From NCBI GenBank assembly GCA_937127125.1, contig CAKZLO010000063.1, forward strand, positions 1 to 64,000: a stretch of DNA of 64,000 nucleotides, read 5' to 3'. The DNA is from an uncultured Ardenticatenia bacterium (GTDB lineage Bacteria > Chloroflexota > Anaerolineae > 4572-78 > NAK82). Positions 51,108-60,271 of the stretch are shown piece by piece. The position numbers were made by a program, and so were the translations under genes. The first letter of the stretch is position 1. Each line of letters starts with the position of its first letter. The notes beneath the pieces are model-generated. The model searched no databases. It was not told the origin of the DNA and saw only the letters and a program-made list of their open reading frames with translations.

Positions 51108-52589
51108 GTGTCGGACGCTCTTGTATTAGTGACAGGTGCGACAGGATATGTGGGAGGCCGGCTGGTACCACGTCTCCTCGAAAATGGCCATCGTGTCCGC
51201 TGTTTGGTACGCGATCCAAGCCGTTTGCAAGGGCGATCGTGGATAAGCCAGGTGGAGGTCATACAGGGTGATGTGCTGTCATCGGTTGGTCTGACCAAGG
51301 CATTATCCGGGGTCACAACTGCATACTACTTGATCCATAGTATGACCAGCACACCCGACTTTCATGAGCGCGACCTCTATGCTGCAAACAACTTTGCTGC
51401 GGCTGCGTGCCAGGCCGGCGTACAACGAATCATTTACCTGGGAGGTCTGGGCGATCCCAAGGCCAATCTTTCCCTCCATTTACGCTCACGCCAGGAAACC
51501 GGCCGCGCCCTCAGTGCGCATGGCGTACCGGTCACCGAGTTTCGCGCAGCCATTATTGTGGGCGCCGGCAGTGTCTCGTTTGAGATGATCCGTTATCTGA
51601 CGGAGCGCATCCCGGTGATGATCTGTCCACGATGGGTCTATACGCGTGTACAGCCGATCTCTATCGACGAAGTACTGCAATACCTGGTGGATGCCCTCCA
51701 TGTCCCGGAAAGCACTGGTCGCATCCTCGAGATCGGTGGGGCGGATGTGTTGACCTATGGTGAGATGATGCTGGGGTATGCCCGTGTACGCGGATTGCGA
51801 CGTTACCTGTTGCCAGTGCCAGTGCTATCACCGCGCCTCTCCTCATACTGGGTGCACTGGATGACACCAATCCCAGCTGAGATCGCGCGTCCCTTGATCG
51901 AAGGGCTGCGCAATGAGGTCATCGTACGCGACGATACGGCGCGCAGACTTTTTCCTCATATTAAACCGTTGGATTATCTGACTGCAGTGCGCAAAGCGCT
52001 TGCCAGTTTGAGAGCCGGGGAAGTAGAGACAACGTGGAGTGATGCTTTGGTGAGCAGCTGTGGAGATATTGTCCCCCTCACACTTCAAACGCGTGAAGGG
52101 ATGATCATCGAGCAGCGACGCTTGTTGCTGGAAGCCGCGCCAGAGGTGGTTTACAAAGCTTTTGCTTCTTTAGGTGGTGAACGGGGCTGGCTTTATGCAG
52201 ACTGGGCCTGGCGATTGCGAGGTACGGTCGACCGTATGGTAGGGGGCGTCGGATTACGACGTGGTCGGCGGCACCTTTATGATCTGCGTCCAGGTGACGT
52301 TCTGGACTTTTGGCGCGTGGAAGCAGCCGAGCCAGGACGCCTGCTTCGTTTGCGTGCCGAAATGAAGCTGCCTGGGGAAGCCTGGTTACAATTTGAAGCG
52401 TTTCCCCAACCAGATGGCAAAACGCTGTTGTTACAGACTGCTTTCTTTGCCCCTAAGGGTTTGCTGGGGCTCCTCTATTGGTATGCGTTGTTGCCAGCAC
52501 ATCGCCTCGTCTTTACAGGTCTCTTGCGCAGTGTGGCACGTTTGGCGCAAAGGCAGGCCGTTCCCTGCGCAGTCGAATCCCAACCCTAG
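51108..52589 (+). CDS. SDR-fold NAD(P)-binding protein with C-terminal DUF2867 domain
   Basis: A 493-aa protein starting at GTG 51108. Residues 1-300 are an atypical SDR (VLVTGATGYVGGRLVPRLLE, VIQGDV, YYLIHSM) without the YxxxK catalytic pair in usual form. Residues about 330-480 match DUF2867 (RGWLYADWAWRLRGTVDRMV, RRHLYDLRPGDVLDFWRVE). The two-domain form is widespread in bacteria and of unknown substrate. Probably co-transcribed with ldh. Confidence 0.88.
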   Translation: MSDALVLVTGATGYVGGRLVPRLLENGHRVRCLVRDPSRLQGRSWISQVEVIQGDVLSSVGLTKALSGVTTAYYLIHSMTSTPDFHERDLYAANNFAAAACQAGVQRIIYLGGLGDPKANLSLHLRSRQETGRALSAHGVPVTEFRAAIIVGAGSVSFEMIRYLTERIPVMICPRWVYTRVQPISIDEVLQYLVDALHVPESTGRILEIGGADVLTYGEMMLGYARVRGLRRYLLPVPVLSPRLSSYWVHWMTPIPAEIARPLIEGLRNEVIVRDDTARRLFPHIKPLDYLTAVRKALASLRAGEVETTWSDALVSSCGDIVPLTLQTREGMIIEQRRLLLEAAPEVVYKAFASLGGERGWLYADWAWRLRGTVDRMVGGVGLRRGRRHLYDLRPGDVLDFWRVEAAEPGRLLRLRAEMKLPGEAWLQFEAFPQPDGKTLLLQTAFFAPKGLLGLLYWYALLPAHRLVFTGLLRSVARLAQRQAVPCAVESQP

Positions 52590-52835
52590 CAACCCTCGAC
52601 CCTACAGGTACCTCTTTCGTTTCGTAACAAACCATATTTGCAGCGCAGGCATATGTCCAGACGCTGGACAGCACTAGCAAATGATCCCCGAGCTCACCGC
52701 TAATGTGACGCCCATCCGCATCAGAAGCGGCCTTGGGACAGGCACGCCCAGCAACAATCCGTTACAATGTGAACACCTTGCACGGTTGATTATGTGATTA
52801 TGAACGTAGATCGTTTCGATATCACGATGGTACGT

Positions 52836-53720
52836 CTATTCCGCGCTCCCCTTCGCCTCAATGCCAGTGGCGGTCTCGGCAGTATGGCCCACGAAAGGAC
52901 GCAGCAGATTAGTAAACTCCATCGGCAGCACAAACTTGGTTGCCGGACCGCTGCCCAACGTCTTGAGCGTCTCCAAGTACTGCAAGCTCATTGTCTTGCC
53001 GTCTATGGTACGCGCCACAGAGTAGATCTTCTCCAGTGCCAGTGAGAAGCCTTCAGCGCGCAGGATGGCCGCTTGGCGATCGCCCTCGGCACGCAAGATA
53101 GTTGCTTGGCGTTCACCTTCGGCTACCTTGATAGCTGCCTCGCGTTGACCATCCGCTTGGGTGACAATGGCACGTCGCTCGCGCTCTGCGGCCAGCTGCC
53201 GGTTCATTGCTGCCTGCACTTCCTTCGGTGGCAAAATCTCCCGAATCTCCACTGTGGTTACTTTCACGCCCCAGCGTTCGGTCACCTCGTCCAACTTTAC
53301 ACGTAGCACTTGGTTAATTTGCTCGCGCTTGGCCAGCACATCGTCCAACATAATGTCACCGATCACAGCGCGCAGAGTGGTGGTGGCGATCCCTTGTGAA
53401 GCACCAGCGAAGTTGCTCACTTGAACGACACTGCTCAGAGGGTCTACAACTTTCCAGTAGATCAAGAAATCGATATCAATGGGAGCATTGTCTTTTGTGA
53501 TACAGGTCTGTTTGGGCACCTCTAGATAGACTTCGCGCAAGTCTACCCATACTGGGCGGTCAATGAATGGGATGAGCAGAACGATACCCGGTCCTTTTGG
53601 TCCGATAGCACGTCCCAATCGGAAGACCACCAGCCGCTGATATTCGCGCACAATCTTGATGGCCGAAGTAAGCAGCCAGATTACTACGAGGGCAATAGCC
53701 AGAATCAGAAATAGGTCCAT
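52836..53720 (-). CDS. SPFH/stomatin-family (slipin) membrane protein
   Basis: A 294-aa protein with an N-terminal hairpin TM segment (MDLFLILAIALVVIWLLTSA), the SPFH domain (EYQRLVVFRLGRAIGPKGPG, DIDFLIYWKVVDPLSSVVQV, LDDVLAKREQINQVL) and an Ala/Glu coiled coil (RQATILRAEGDRQAAILRAE). Slipins form membrane scaffolds. It is 15 bp downstream of the NfeD gene; the two form the conserved stomatin operon. Confidence 0.94.
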   Translation of the reverse strand: MDLFLILAIALVVIWLLTSAIKIVREYQRLVVFRLGRAIGPKGPGIVLLIPFIDRPVWVDLREVYLEVPKQTCITKDNAPIDIDFLIYWKVVDPLSSVVQVSNFAGASQGIATTTLRAVIGDIMLDDVLAKREQINQVLRVKLDEVTERWGVKVTTVEIREILPPKEVQAAMNRQLAAERERRAIVTQADGQREAAIKVAEGERQATILRAEGDRQAAILRAEGFSLALEKIYSVARTIDGKTMSLQYLETLKTLGSGPATKFVLPMEFTNLLRPFVGHTAETATGIEAKGSAE

Positions 53721-53735
53721 CTCACTTCGCTCCTT

Positions 53736-55106
53736 TCATGCTGTTCGGGACTCTGTAGTTTGTTGTTTGCGCACCTTAATTCGTAATCCCTCGTGACCGA
53801 CTACAACTACCTCTTCACCAGCATGGACGTTCCCTTCCACAGCAACAGCTGTCCACTGTTCGCTGGCTGCTTGCACGACACCCTGCGGCGTTAGGTCAGA
53901 CACAGCAATCCCCGTGCTACCCACCGGCAGACTGATTTGCATTGCACTTGGTCGCAGTTGTGCTCGCAATCCAGCAGTTAAAATGGTGGTAAAGAACAAC
54001 ACCAGCGCAGCGGTCATCCCAATCAGCAGCCAAGGATTCACCGACAGCTGCGGCATAGAGGGCTCTGGCGGCGTAAATGGACTAAACAGGAACAATGAAC
54101 CGATAACGAAAGCGATTACGCCAGCAATGGTGAGCCCAAAGCCAGTTACTTTTAGGTCTAGCAGGAAAAAGATGATCGCCAATATAATGAGTGCCACACC
54201 GCCATAGTTGACCGGCAGGCTACCGAAAGCGACAAAGGCCAGCACCAAGCAGATGGCGCCGACCACTCCGGGAATGATGGCACCTGGATTCCAGAATTCA
54301 GCGACCAAGCCAATGGTACCCAGCGACAGCAGCACATAGGCAATGTTGGGATCTACAATACCGTGCGTGACCATCTGCAGCCAGTTCATTTCGCGCTCCA
54401 CGATCGGTACCCCTGCCGTGTGCAACACCACCTGTGTACCTGCCACTTCCACCGTGCGTCCTTCCAAAGCGCCTAATAACGCCTTCAGATCCACGGCGAT
54501 CAAGTCTATAAAACGCTCTTCTAATGCCTGCTTTGCCGTGAAAGACTGGCTCTGACGTACCAGTTTCTCAGCTAGATCGGCATTGCGGTTGCGTTGTTCG
54601 GCGATAGCGGCTAAATAGGCAACAGCATCGTTAGTCACCTTGTCCGCTATGGTCTCCGGCATCTCCCCTTGTCCAATGTCCACAGGACGCGCGGCCCCAA
54701 TGTTGGTACCCGGCGCCATAGCCGCGATGTGCGCTGCTCCGGTTATGAAGACACCCGCCGAGGCAGCACGCGCACCCGAAGGCGCCACATACACAACGAC
54801 GGGTACCTTGGCATTCATGATCGTTTGCACAATGGCGCGCATGGAGGTATCCAGACCGCCAGGTGTATCCAGCTGGATCACAACCAGCCGAGCACCTTCC
54901 TCAGTGGCCGCTTGCACCCCTTGTTCCACGTAGCCTGCCACAACAGGGTCGATGACGCCGGTGACTTTAAGCAGCACCACAGCGTCCGAAGCGCTCTGCT
55001 GGGCCAAGCCTGGGACGGCGACGATGAGGAGCACCCCTGTCCAGAGGACTCCTGCTAAGACGCGGCCTATATTTCTACTGAGCCAACCGAAGAACACCCT
55101 TTTCAT
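53736..55106 (-). CDS. nfeD: NfeD family membrane-bound serine protease (ClpP-class)
   Basis: A 456-aa protein: signal peptide, a ClpP/SppA-like protease domain (LVVIQLDTPGGLDTSMRAIV, the Ser in PSGARAASAGVFI, the Lys in ADKVTNDAVAYLA), four to five TM segments (about 260-400) and a C-terminal OB-fold NfeD domain (GSTGIAVSDLTPQGVV, VHAGEEVVVVGHEGLRIKV). The archaeal homologue cleaves the C-terminus of its stomatin partner, here the following SPFH gene. Full length. Confidence 0.94.
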   Translation of the reverse strand: MKRVFFGWLSRNIGRVLAGVLWTGVLLIVAVPGLAQQSASDAVVLLKVTGVIDPVVAGYVEQGVQAATEEGARLVVIQLDTPGGLDTSMRAIVQTIMNAKVPVVVYVAPSGARAASAGVFITGAAHIAAMAPGTNIGAARPVDIGQGEMPETIADKVTNDAVAYLAAIAEQRNRNADLAEKLVRQSQSFTAKQALEERFIDLIAVDLKALLGALEGRTVEVAGTQVVLHTAGVPIVEREMNWLQMVTHGIVDPNIAYVLLSLGTIGLVAEFWNPGAIIPGVVGAICLVLAFVAFGSLPVNYGGVALIILAIIFFLLDLKVTGFGLTIAGVIAFVIGSLFLFSPFTPPEPSMPQLSVNPWLLIGMTAALVLFFTTILTAGLRAQLRPSAMQISLPVGSTGIAVSDLTPQGVVQAASEQWTAVAVEGNVHAGEEVVVVGHEGLRIKVRKQQTTESRTA

Positions 55107-55188
55107 TGCGTTGGCACCTCGAATTCATTCCGATGTCCCGCCCGCATACATACACACCAGTCTGTCCATACTCCATACCGTAGTGGAT

Positions 55189-55194
55189 ATTATA
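55189..55194 (-). promoter_or_regulatory. -10 element of the nfeD-SPFH operon
   Basis: On the minus strand TGCTATAAT (extended -10) stands 82 nt ahead of the nfeD ATG. GTGGCA 18 bp upstream may serve as a weak -35. Together with the plus-strand promoter at 55242-55270 it makes this 340-bp gap a divergent promoter region. Confidence 0.55.
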
Positions 55195-55241
55195 GCATGA
55201 TTTGCACGACAGTGCCACCCAGGAGTGAAAAAGACAAAAGT

Positions 55242-55270
55242 TTGACAAAGTGCCAATGTTTCAGTATAGT
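55242..55270 (+). promoter_or_regulatory. Promoter of the ABC/hydantoinase operon
   Basis: TTGACA (55242-55247) and TATAGT (55265-55270) have a perfect 17-bp spacer. The leader is about 170 nt and carries two SD-like purine runs, the second (AGGAGGAG) preceding the ATG at 55447. A short CTAC/GTAG stem sits just before that SD. Confidence 0.8.
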
Positions 55271-55446
55271 GACCCATTGTGGATTCCGCATTCTATAGTG
55301 GCTGTGCATCTCCATTGGTTGTCACAATCAAGCACCAGGATGGCAGCTATCTCGAAGGAAAGGAGGTGGAATCTAGCGAGCTTACTTTTCTTTCTTTTGC
55401 GCCCCGTTTGACAGTTACCCATTCTACTTGAAGTAGGAGGAGAGCT

Positions 55447-58206
55447 ATGCGCAGGCACCTTTGGATCCTAACCGCTCTGTTAGTAGTGCTCTCGATGTTT
55501 ATGGCGCAGTGTGCGCCAGCGGCACCGACGCCCACTGAGGCACCTAAGGCAACGGAGACTCCTACCGAGGTACCGAAGGCTACGGAGACCCCTACCGAGG
55601 CACCCAAGGCCACAGAAGTCCCTACGGAAGCTCCTGCTGCTGAGACGCCTGAAGCTACCGAAGCTGCCAAGCCGGCAGAGGGCAAGCTGAAGATCGGCTT
55701 GGTGACGGACGTGGGCAAGGTGAACGACGGCACGTTCAACCAGTTTGCTTATGAGGGCTTCACGAAAGCGGCCAAGGAATTCGGCCTCGAAAGCGCCTTC
55801 ATCGAGACGCAGCAACCGACCGACTATGAGAAAAATGTTAAGCAGTTCATCGACGAAGGCTATGGGATGATCGTGACCGTCGGCTTTATGATGGGAGAGA
55901 CCACCAAGAAGATGGCGGAGGCATACCCTAACGTGAAGTTCGCCATCGTGGACTATGCCTATGACCCGGTCATCCCAAATGTGCAAGGCCTGGTGTTCCG
56001 CGAGGATCAATCCGGCTTTCTGGCTGGGGCACTTGCGGGACAGATGACCAAGAGCAAAGTGGTGGGGATCGTAGCTGGTATGGAGATCCCTGCGGTCAAG
56101 AAATTCCGCAACGGCTACGAAAACGGTGTGGCTTATGTATGCCCTGACTGTAAAGTGATTGGCGTCTACATCGATAGCTTTACCGACCCAGCGCGAGGTA
56201 AGGCGGCGGCTGAAAGCCAGATCGCTGAGGGCGCGGACGTGATCTTCGGCGCAGGCGGACCGACCGGATCGGGTGCTATCCTTGGTGCTGCACAGCAAGG
56301 GATCTGGGTGATCGGTGTTGACCAGGATGAGTACCTGACCACCTTCAAGGGTGGTAAAGAGAAGGGTGCAGACAAGTTGCTGAGCAGCGCGGGCAAGCGT
56401 GTAGATGTGGCTGTCTACAACGCAGTCAAGGCGGCAGCAACGGGCACGTTCAAGGGTGGTACAATGGTTTTCGATGCTGCCTCGAACGGCATAGGATTAA
56501 CCCCCTTCCACGACGCAGAGAAAGCCATTCCCGCTGAGGTGAAAGCTAAGCTGGACGAGATCTTCAAGATGATGGCCGAGGGTAAGCTCGATACGGGTGT
56601 CGATCCTGCCACGGGTGACAAAGTCGGTCCAGCCAAGGTTGTGGGTGCGGAAGCAGCATCTGCTGAAGCTCTTCCAGCTGCTGCCGAAGAGGGTGTCTGG
56701 CTGCGTGTGAGCTACGCTTGGCCATGTTACATTGATCCAGCAGTTGGGTCCGACTTCGCTAGCTCGACCGCCTTGGCTAACTTATACGACACGCTGGTGT
56801 TCCCGAATAAAGAGGGTGGCGTTGATCCGTGGGTAGCCGAGAAGTGGGAGACCTCCTCGGATGGCAAGACTTGGACGTTCACCATCAAGAAGGGGATCAA
56901 GTTCCACGACGGTACCGAGATGAAGGCCAGCGATGTGGCATACAGTATGAACCGTATGCTCAAAATCGGTGAGGGTTACGCCTACCTGTTCACCGACGTC
57001 GTTGAGAGCGCTACGGCGAAGGATGACTATACGGTCGAGTTCACACTCAAGCAGCCCACGGGTCTTTTCCTGCCCAGCTTGGCACGGCTGTACATCTTGA
57101 ACGAGAAGCTGGTACGTGCCAACACCAAGAAAGAGGGTCCGTATGGTGAAGAAGGTGATTACGGGAAGGATTATCTTCTGACCCACGATGCTGGTTCCGG
57201 CTCCTACAAGGTCAAGGAATTCCCGCTTCAAGAATACCTGCTGATGGAGAAGAACAAGGATTGGTGGGGCACCTTTGCGCCCAATGCGCCGGACTACTAC
57301 AAGATGATTGGTACTACAGAAGCTTCCACCATCCGTACCATGATGTCTAACAAGGAGCTTGAGATCACCGATCAGTGGCAGACGCTCGAGTCCTTCAAAG
57401 CTTTGGATGAACTGCCCGGCGTGGATGTTGCGGCGTACCCGAATATGACCAGCTTCTACTTCATGATCAACAATCGGCTGGCGCCCACCGATGATGTGCA
57501 CTGTCGCCGTGCCATGGCTTACGCTTTTGACTATGATGCCGCTGTGAAGCTGGAGTGGCCGGGGACCAAGCCAATGGTCGGACCAGTGAACGCTGCGCTG
57601 GGAGGCCATAATCCCAATGTCACAGTGTATCGGCGCGACCTGGACAAGGCAAAAGCAGAGCTAGATCAGTGCAAGTATAAAGGTGAGCTGGACAAGTATC
57701 CGGTGCAGTTCGTCTGGATTTCAGAAGTTCCGGACGAGGAAAAATTCGCGCTGCTCTTCCAAGCCAACATGGCAGAGATTGGTATCCCTGTAGAGATCGT
57801 CTCCTCGCCTTGGCTCTCTGTGGTGGAAAACACGTCTAAGCAGGAAACCAGTCCCCACATCGTCAGCATCTATGTCTCGTCCGATCTGCCCGAGGCGGGT
57901 CCTATGCTGAAGCAGCGATACCACTCTAGCTCGGCAGCGACGTGGTCGCAAAATGAGTGGCTGCTTGACAAGGAGCTGGACGCTGCAATCGATGATGCAC
58001 TGAGCACATTGGATCAGGCGGAGCGTTTCAAGAAGTATCAAGACATCCAGGCCAAGCTCGCGGATCTGGCTCCTTCTATCTTCGTGTATGACCAGCTGGA
58101 GAAGCATGCCTATCAGGACTACGTCGACTGGCCAGCGGCCAAGGGTGAGGTCATCCCAATGATGGGATACGACCTGCTCGCCTTCAAGATCGGTGTGAAA
58201 AAGTGA
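55447..58206 (+). CDS. Fused solute-binding lipoprotein: BMP/PnrA-type domain plus family-5 peptide-binding domain
   Basis: A 919-aa protein. The signal peptide ends at a likely lipid-attached C22 (FMAQC, an atypical -1 Gln), followed by a repeat linker. Residues about 80-398 are a PnrA/BMP-type periplasmic domain (KIGLVTDVGKVNDGTFNQFA, ADVIFGAGGPTGSGAIL, WVIGVDQDE), a family that binds purine nucleosides. Residues about 416-919 are a complete SBP_bac_5 domain (DPWVAEKWETSSDGKTWTF, HDGTEMKASDVAYSMNRML, SFYFMINNR). Both lengths equal free-standing family members. The permeases and ATPases that follow are the peptide type, so the second domain is the cognate one; the role of the first is open. 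Codon use is uniform across the join. Confidence 0.9.
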   Translation: MRRHLWILTALLVVLSMFMAQCAPAAPTPTEAPKATETPTEVPKATETPTEAPKATEVPTEAPAAETPEATEAAKPAEGKLKIGLVTDVGKVNDGTFNQFAYEGFTKAAKEFGLESAFIETQQPTDYEKNVKQFIDEGYGMIVTVGFMMGETTKKMAEAYPNVKFAIVDYAYDPVIPNVQGLVFREDQSGFLAGALAGQMTKSKVVGIVAGMEIPAVKKFRNGYENGVAYVCPDCKVIGVYIDSFTDPARGKAAAESQIAEGADVIFGAGGPTGSGAILGAAQQGIWVIGVDQDEYLTTFKGGKEKGADKLLSSAGKRVDVAVYNAVKAAATGTFKGGTMVFDAASNGIGLTPFHDAEKAIPAEVKAKLDEIFKMMAEGKLDTGVDPATGDKVGPAKVVGAEAASAEALPAAAEEGVWLRVSYAWPCYIDPAVGSDFASSTALANLYDTLVFPNKEGGVDPWVAEKWETSSDGKTWTFTIKKGIKFHDGTEMKASDVAYSMNRMLKIGEGYAYLFTDVVESATAKDDYTVEFTLKQPTGLFLPSLARLYILNEKLVRANTKKEGPYGEEGDYGKDYLLTHDAGSGSYKVKEFPLQEYLLMEKNKDWWGTFAPNAPDYYKMIGTTEASTIRTMMSNKELEITDQWQTLESFKALDELPGVDVAAYPNMTSFYFMINNRLAPTDDVHCRRAMAYAFDYDAAVKLEWPGTKPMVGPVNAALGGHNPNVTVYRRDLDKAKAELDQCKYKGELDKYPVQFVWISEVPDEEKFALLFQANMAEIGIPVEIVSSPWLSVVENTSKQETSPHIVSIYVSSDLPEAGPMLKQRYHSSSAATWSQNEWLLDKELDAAIDDALSTLDQAERFKKYQDIQAKLADLAPSIFVYDQLEKHAYQDYVDWPAAKGEVIPMMGYDLLAFKIGVKK
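55540..55629 (+). repeat. Three 30-bp tandem repeats encoding the lipoprotein linker
   Basis: Residues 32-61 are three decapeptides APKATETPTE, VPKATETPTE and APKATEVPTE, encoded by imperfect 30-bp tandem repeats. They form a flexible tether between lipid anchor and binding domain and may vary in number between strains. Confidence 0.85.
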
Positions 58207-58229
58207 TGTGAGCTTTTGATGTTCGACTT

Positions 58230-58265
58230 GGTCCCCGAGAGGCCTTAGAATCGCTCTCGGGGACC
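58230..58265 (+). other. Intercistronic stem-loop
   Basis: GGTCCCCGAGAG (58230-58241) pairs perfectly with CTCTCGGGGACC (58254-58265) around a 12-nt loop, with no U-tract. It lies between the binding-protein gene and the permease gene, where such hairpins commonly stabilise the upstream message so that binding protein exceeds membrane components. Confidence 0.75.
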
Positions 58266-58289
58266 GATCTCGATTGTCAGAGAATTGCA

Positions 58290-59318
58290 ATGAGACTGGT
58301 CATCTTCATCCTCAAGCGAGCACTGCATTCCATTTTTGTGCTGCTTGGCCTCTCTGTGGTGATCTTTGCCATTTCACGTGTCCTTCCCGGGGACCCGGCA
58401 CGCATGGCAGTAGGTGCCAGAGCACCCCAATGGGTCGTGGACAATTTGCGCGCGCAGATGCACCTTGATGAGCCGTTGTATGTTCAATATGGCTACTGGC
58501 TGATCGACGCCTTACAGGGTAAGTTTGGCATTTCCCTGGTCACGCGTCGCGAGGTAGCCGAAGACATCAAGGAGTTCTTCCCGGCTACCTTCGAGCTGGC
58601 TTTGTTTGCCGGGATCTTGATGGGTGGACTTGGTATCCTATTAGGCACCATTTCGGCACGCCACAAGGACAAATGGATAGACAACGTTGTGCGTGTCCTT
58701 TCTTATCTAGGTGTGGTGACCCCAGCATTCGTATTCGCGATTATATTCATGCTTGTGTTTGGCTACTGGCTAAAGTGGTTGCCTACTATTGGTCGTCTCA
58801 GCGAGGGTCTGACCCGTCCGCCTGTGATCACCGGACTGATGACCATTGACGCATTGCTGGCTGGTGACCTGGTTGTCTTTTGGGATGCTCTGAAGCACAT
58901 TGTACTGCCGGCTATTGCCCTGGCCATGGGGGGCCTAGCGCAAGAAGCACGCATCACGCGCGCGACGATGTCGGACAATCTCACTAAGGACTACATCGCC
59001 GCGGAACGAGCGCTGGGTATACCGGAGCGTGTTATCATGGGCAAGTATCTGCTCAAACCCTCGCTCATACCGACGATCTCTATTCTGGGCCTTGACTTCG
59101 CCGGTACACTGAGCAGCGCTTTCCTGGTGGAGCTGATCTTCAACTGGCCAGGCATATCACGCTATGGCATCAATGCCATGTTGCGTAAGGACTTAAACGC
59201 CATCGCAGCTGTGATTCTGGTGCTGGGTGTTGTCTTCATCGTGGTCAACATCATAGTAGATATCGTGGTCGCGTATCTCGACCCGCGGATTCGTCTCAGT
59301 GCTGAAAGGAGCGAGTGA
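58290..59318 (+). CDS. Peptide-type ABC transporter permease (DppB-like)
   Basis: A 342-aa permease with the DppB/OppB N-terminal signature (FVLLGLSVVIFAISRVLPGD) and BPD_transp_1 EAA loop region (AAERALGIPERVIMGKYLLK), about six TM segments. It forms the transmembrane channel with the DppC-like protein encoded next. The SD is weak. The following gene starts one base after its stop. Confidence 0.93.
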   Translation: MRLVIFILKRALHSIFVLLGLSVVIFAISRVLPGDPARMAVGARAPQWVVDNLRAQMHLDEPLYVQYGYWLIDALQGKFGISLVTRREVAEDIKEFFPATFELALFAGILMGGLGILLGTISARHKDKWIDNVVRVLSYLGVVTPAFVFAIIFMLVFGYWLKWLPTIGRLSEGLTRPPVITGLMTIDALLAGDLVVFWDALKHIVLPAIALAMGGLAQEARITRATMSDNLTKDYIAAERALGIPERVIMGKYLLKPSLIPTISILGLDFAGTLSSAFLVELIFNWPGISRYGINAMLRKDLNAIAAVILVLGVVFIVVNIIVDIVVAYLDPRIRLSAERSE

Positions 59319-59319
59319 C

Positions 59320-60264
59320 GTGACCAAAGTGATGGGAGACTGGGTATCCGAACTGGGAGGCAGAGCAGAATCGGCTACCTCGATAAGTTGGCGGGAGCTG
59401 CAACGGCGCAGCCGTCGCGAAAACATCGGCCGCGCTTGGTACAAGTTTTCGCGCAATCCACTATCGGTAGCTGGACTGGCTATCGTCCTGACAATCGTTT
59501 TCCTGGCCATTTTTGCCCCTTACGTAACGCCTTATCCTCATCACGCCGGCCCCTTCACCGATTTCGAAAACGCTAAATTGCCTCCTAACCTGAAGTACCT
59601 CTTTGGTACTGACACGATTGGACGCGACATCCTCACGCGGGTGATCTTTGGTTTCCAGGACGCCCTGCTGATGGGCATTGTGGTGTTGGCTTTGGTGGTG
59701 CCCCCGGGAGTGTTACTCGGTCTGGTGGCTGGCTACTACCAGGGCACGTGGATAGATACAATTATCATGCGCATTACCGATATCTTCTTGGCGGTGCCGC
59801 CGCTTATTCTCGCTTTGGCAATTGCCTCTGTGCTCAAACCTAATCTGATGAACTCGATGATGGCTGTGTCGCTCATGTGGTGGCCGTGGTACGCGCGGCT
59901 GGTCTATGGTCTCACAAGTCAACTGCGTAATGAGTATTTTGTGAAATCAGCGGAGACAATCGGTGCAAGCAAAGCACATATTCTCTTCCGCGAGATTTTG
60001 CCAAACTGCGTCTCTCCCATCTTCACAAAAATGAGTTTGGATATGGGATGGGTCATTCTGATCGGCTCGTCACTTAGCTTCGTTGGTTTGGGGGTGCAGC
60101 CTCCTAAACCGGGGTTGGGCACAATGGTGGCCGATGGCGCGCGCTATCTGCCTGACCAATGGTGGATCCCAGTCTTTCCGGCTTTGGGCATTGTGGTGAT
60201 CGTGCTGGGCTTCAATCTCCTGGGCGACGGATTGCGCGATCTACTTGCAGCGGAAGAGGCGTAA
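59320..60264 (+). CDS. Peptide-type ABC transporter permease (DppC-like)
   Basis: A 314-aa permease from GTG 59320, well spaced behind AAAGGAG (upstream in-frame ATG would overlap the previous gene; ATG 59332 is another option). It shows the OppC N-terminal form (KFSRNPLSVAGLAIVLTIVF), LFGTDTIGRDILTRVIFG, and the EAA loop SAETIGASKAHILFREILPN. About six TM segments. Confidence 0.93.
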   Translation: MTKVMGDWVSELGGRAESATSISWRELQRRSRRENIGRAWYKFSRNPLSVAGLAIVLTIVFLAIFAPYVTPYPHHAGPFTDFENAKLPPNLKYLFGTDTIGRDILTRVIFGFQDALLMGIVVLALVVPPGVLLGLVAGYYQGTWIDTIIMRITDIFLAVPPLILALAIASVLKPNLMNSMMAVSLMWWPWYARLVYGLTSQLRNEYFVKSAETIGASKAHILFREILPNCVSPIFTKMSLDMGWVILIGSSLSFVGLGVQPPKPGLGTMVADGARYLPDQWWIPVFPALGIVVIVLGFNLLGDGLRDLLAAEEA

Positions 60265-60271
60265 TTGCGAA

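Noticed and set aside
55480..56298. 272-codon minus-strand frame within the BMP domain
   Set aside because: Composition rich in Arg/Leu/His from the antisense of GC-rich codons; the plus-strand protein is clearly real.
56782..57609. 275-codon minus-strand frame within the SBP_bac_5 domain
   Set aside because: Antisense to a conserved binding-protein domain, no SD and no homology pattern.
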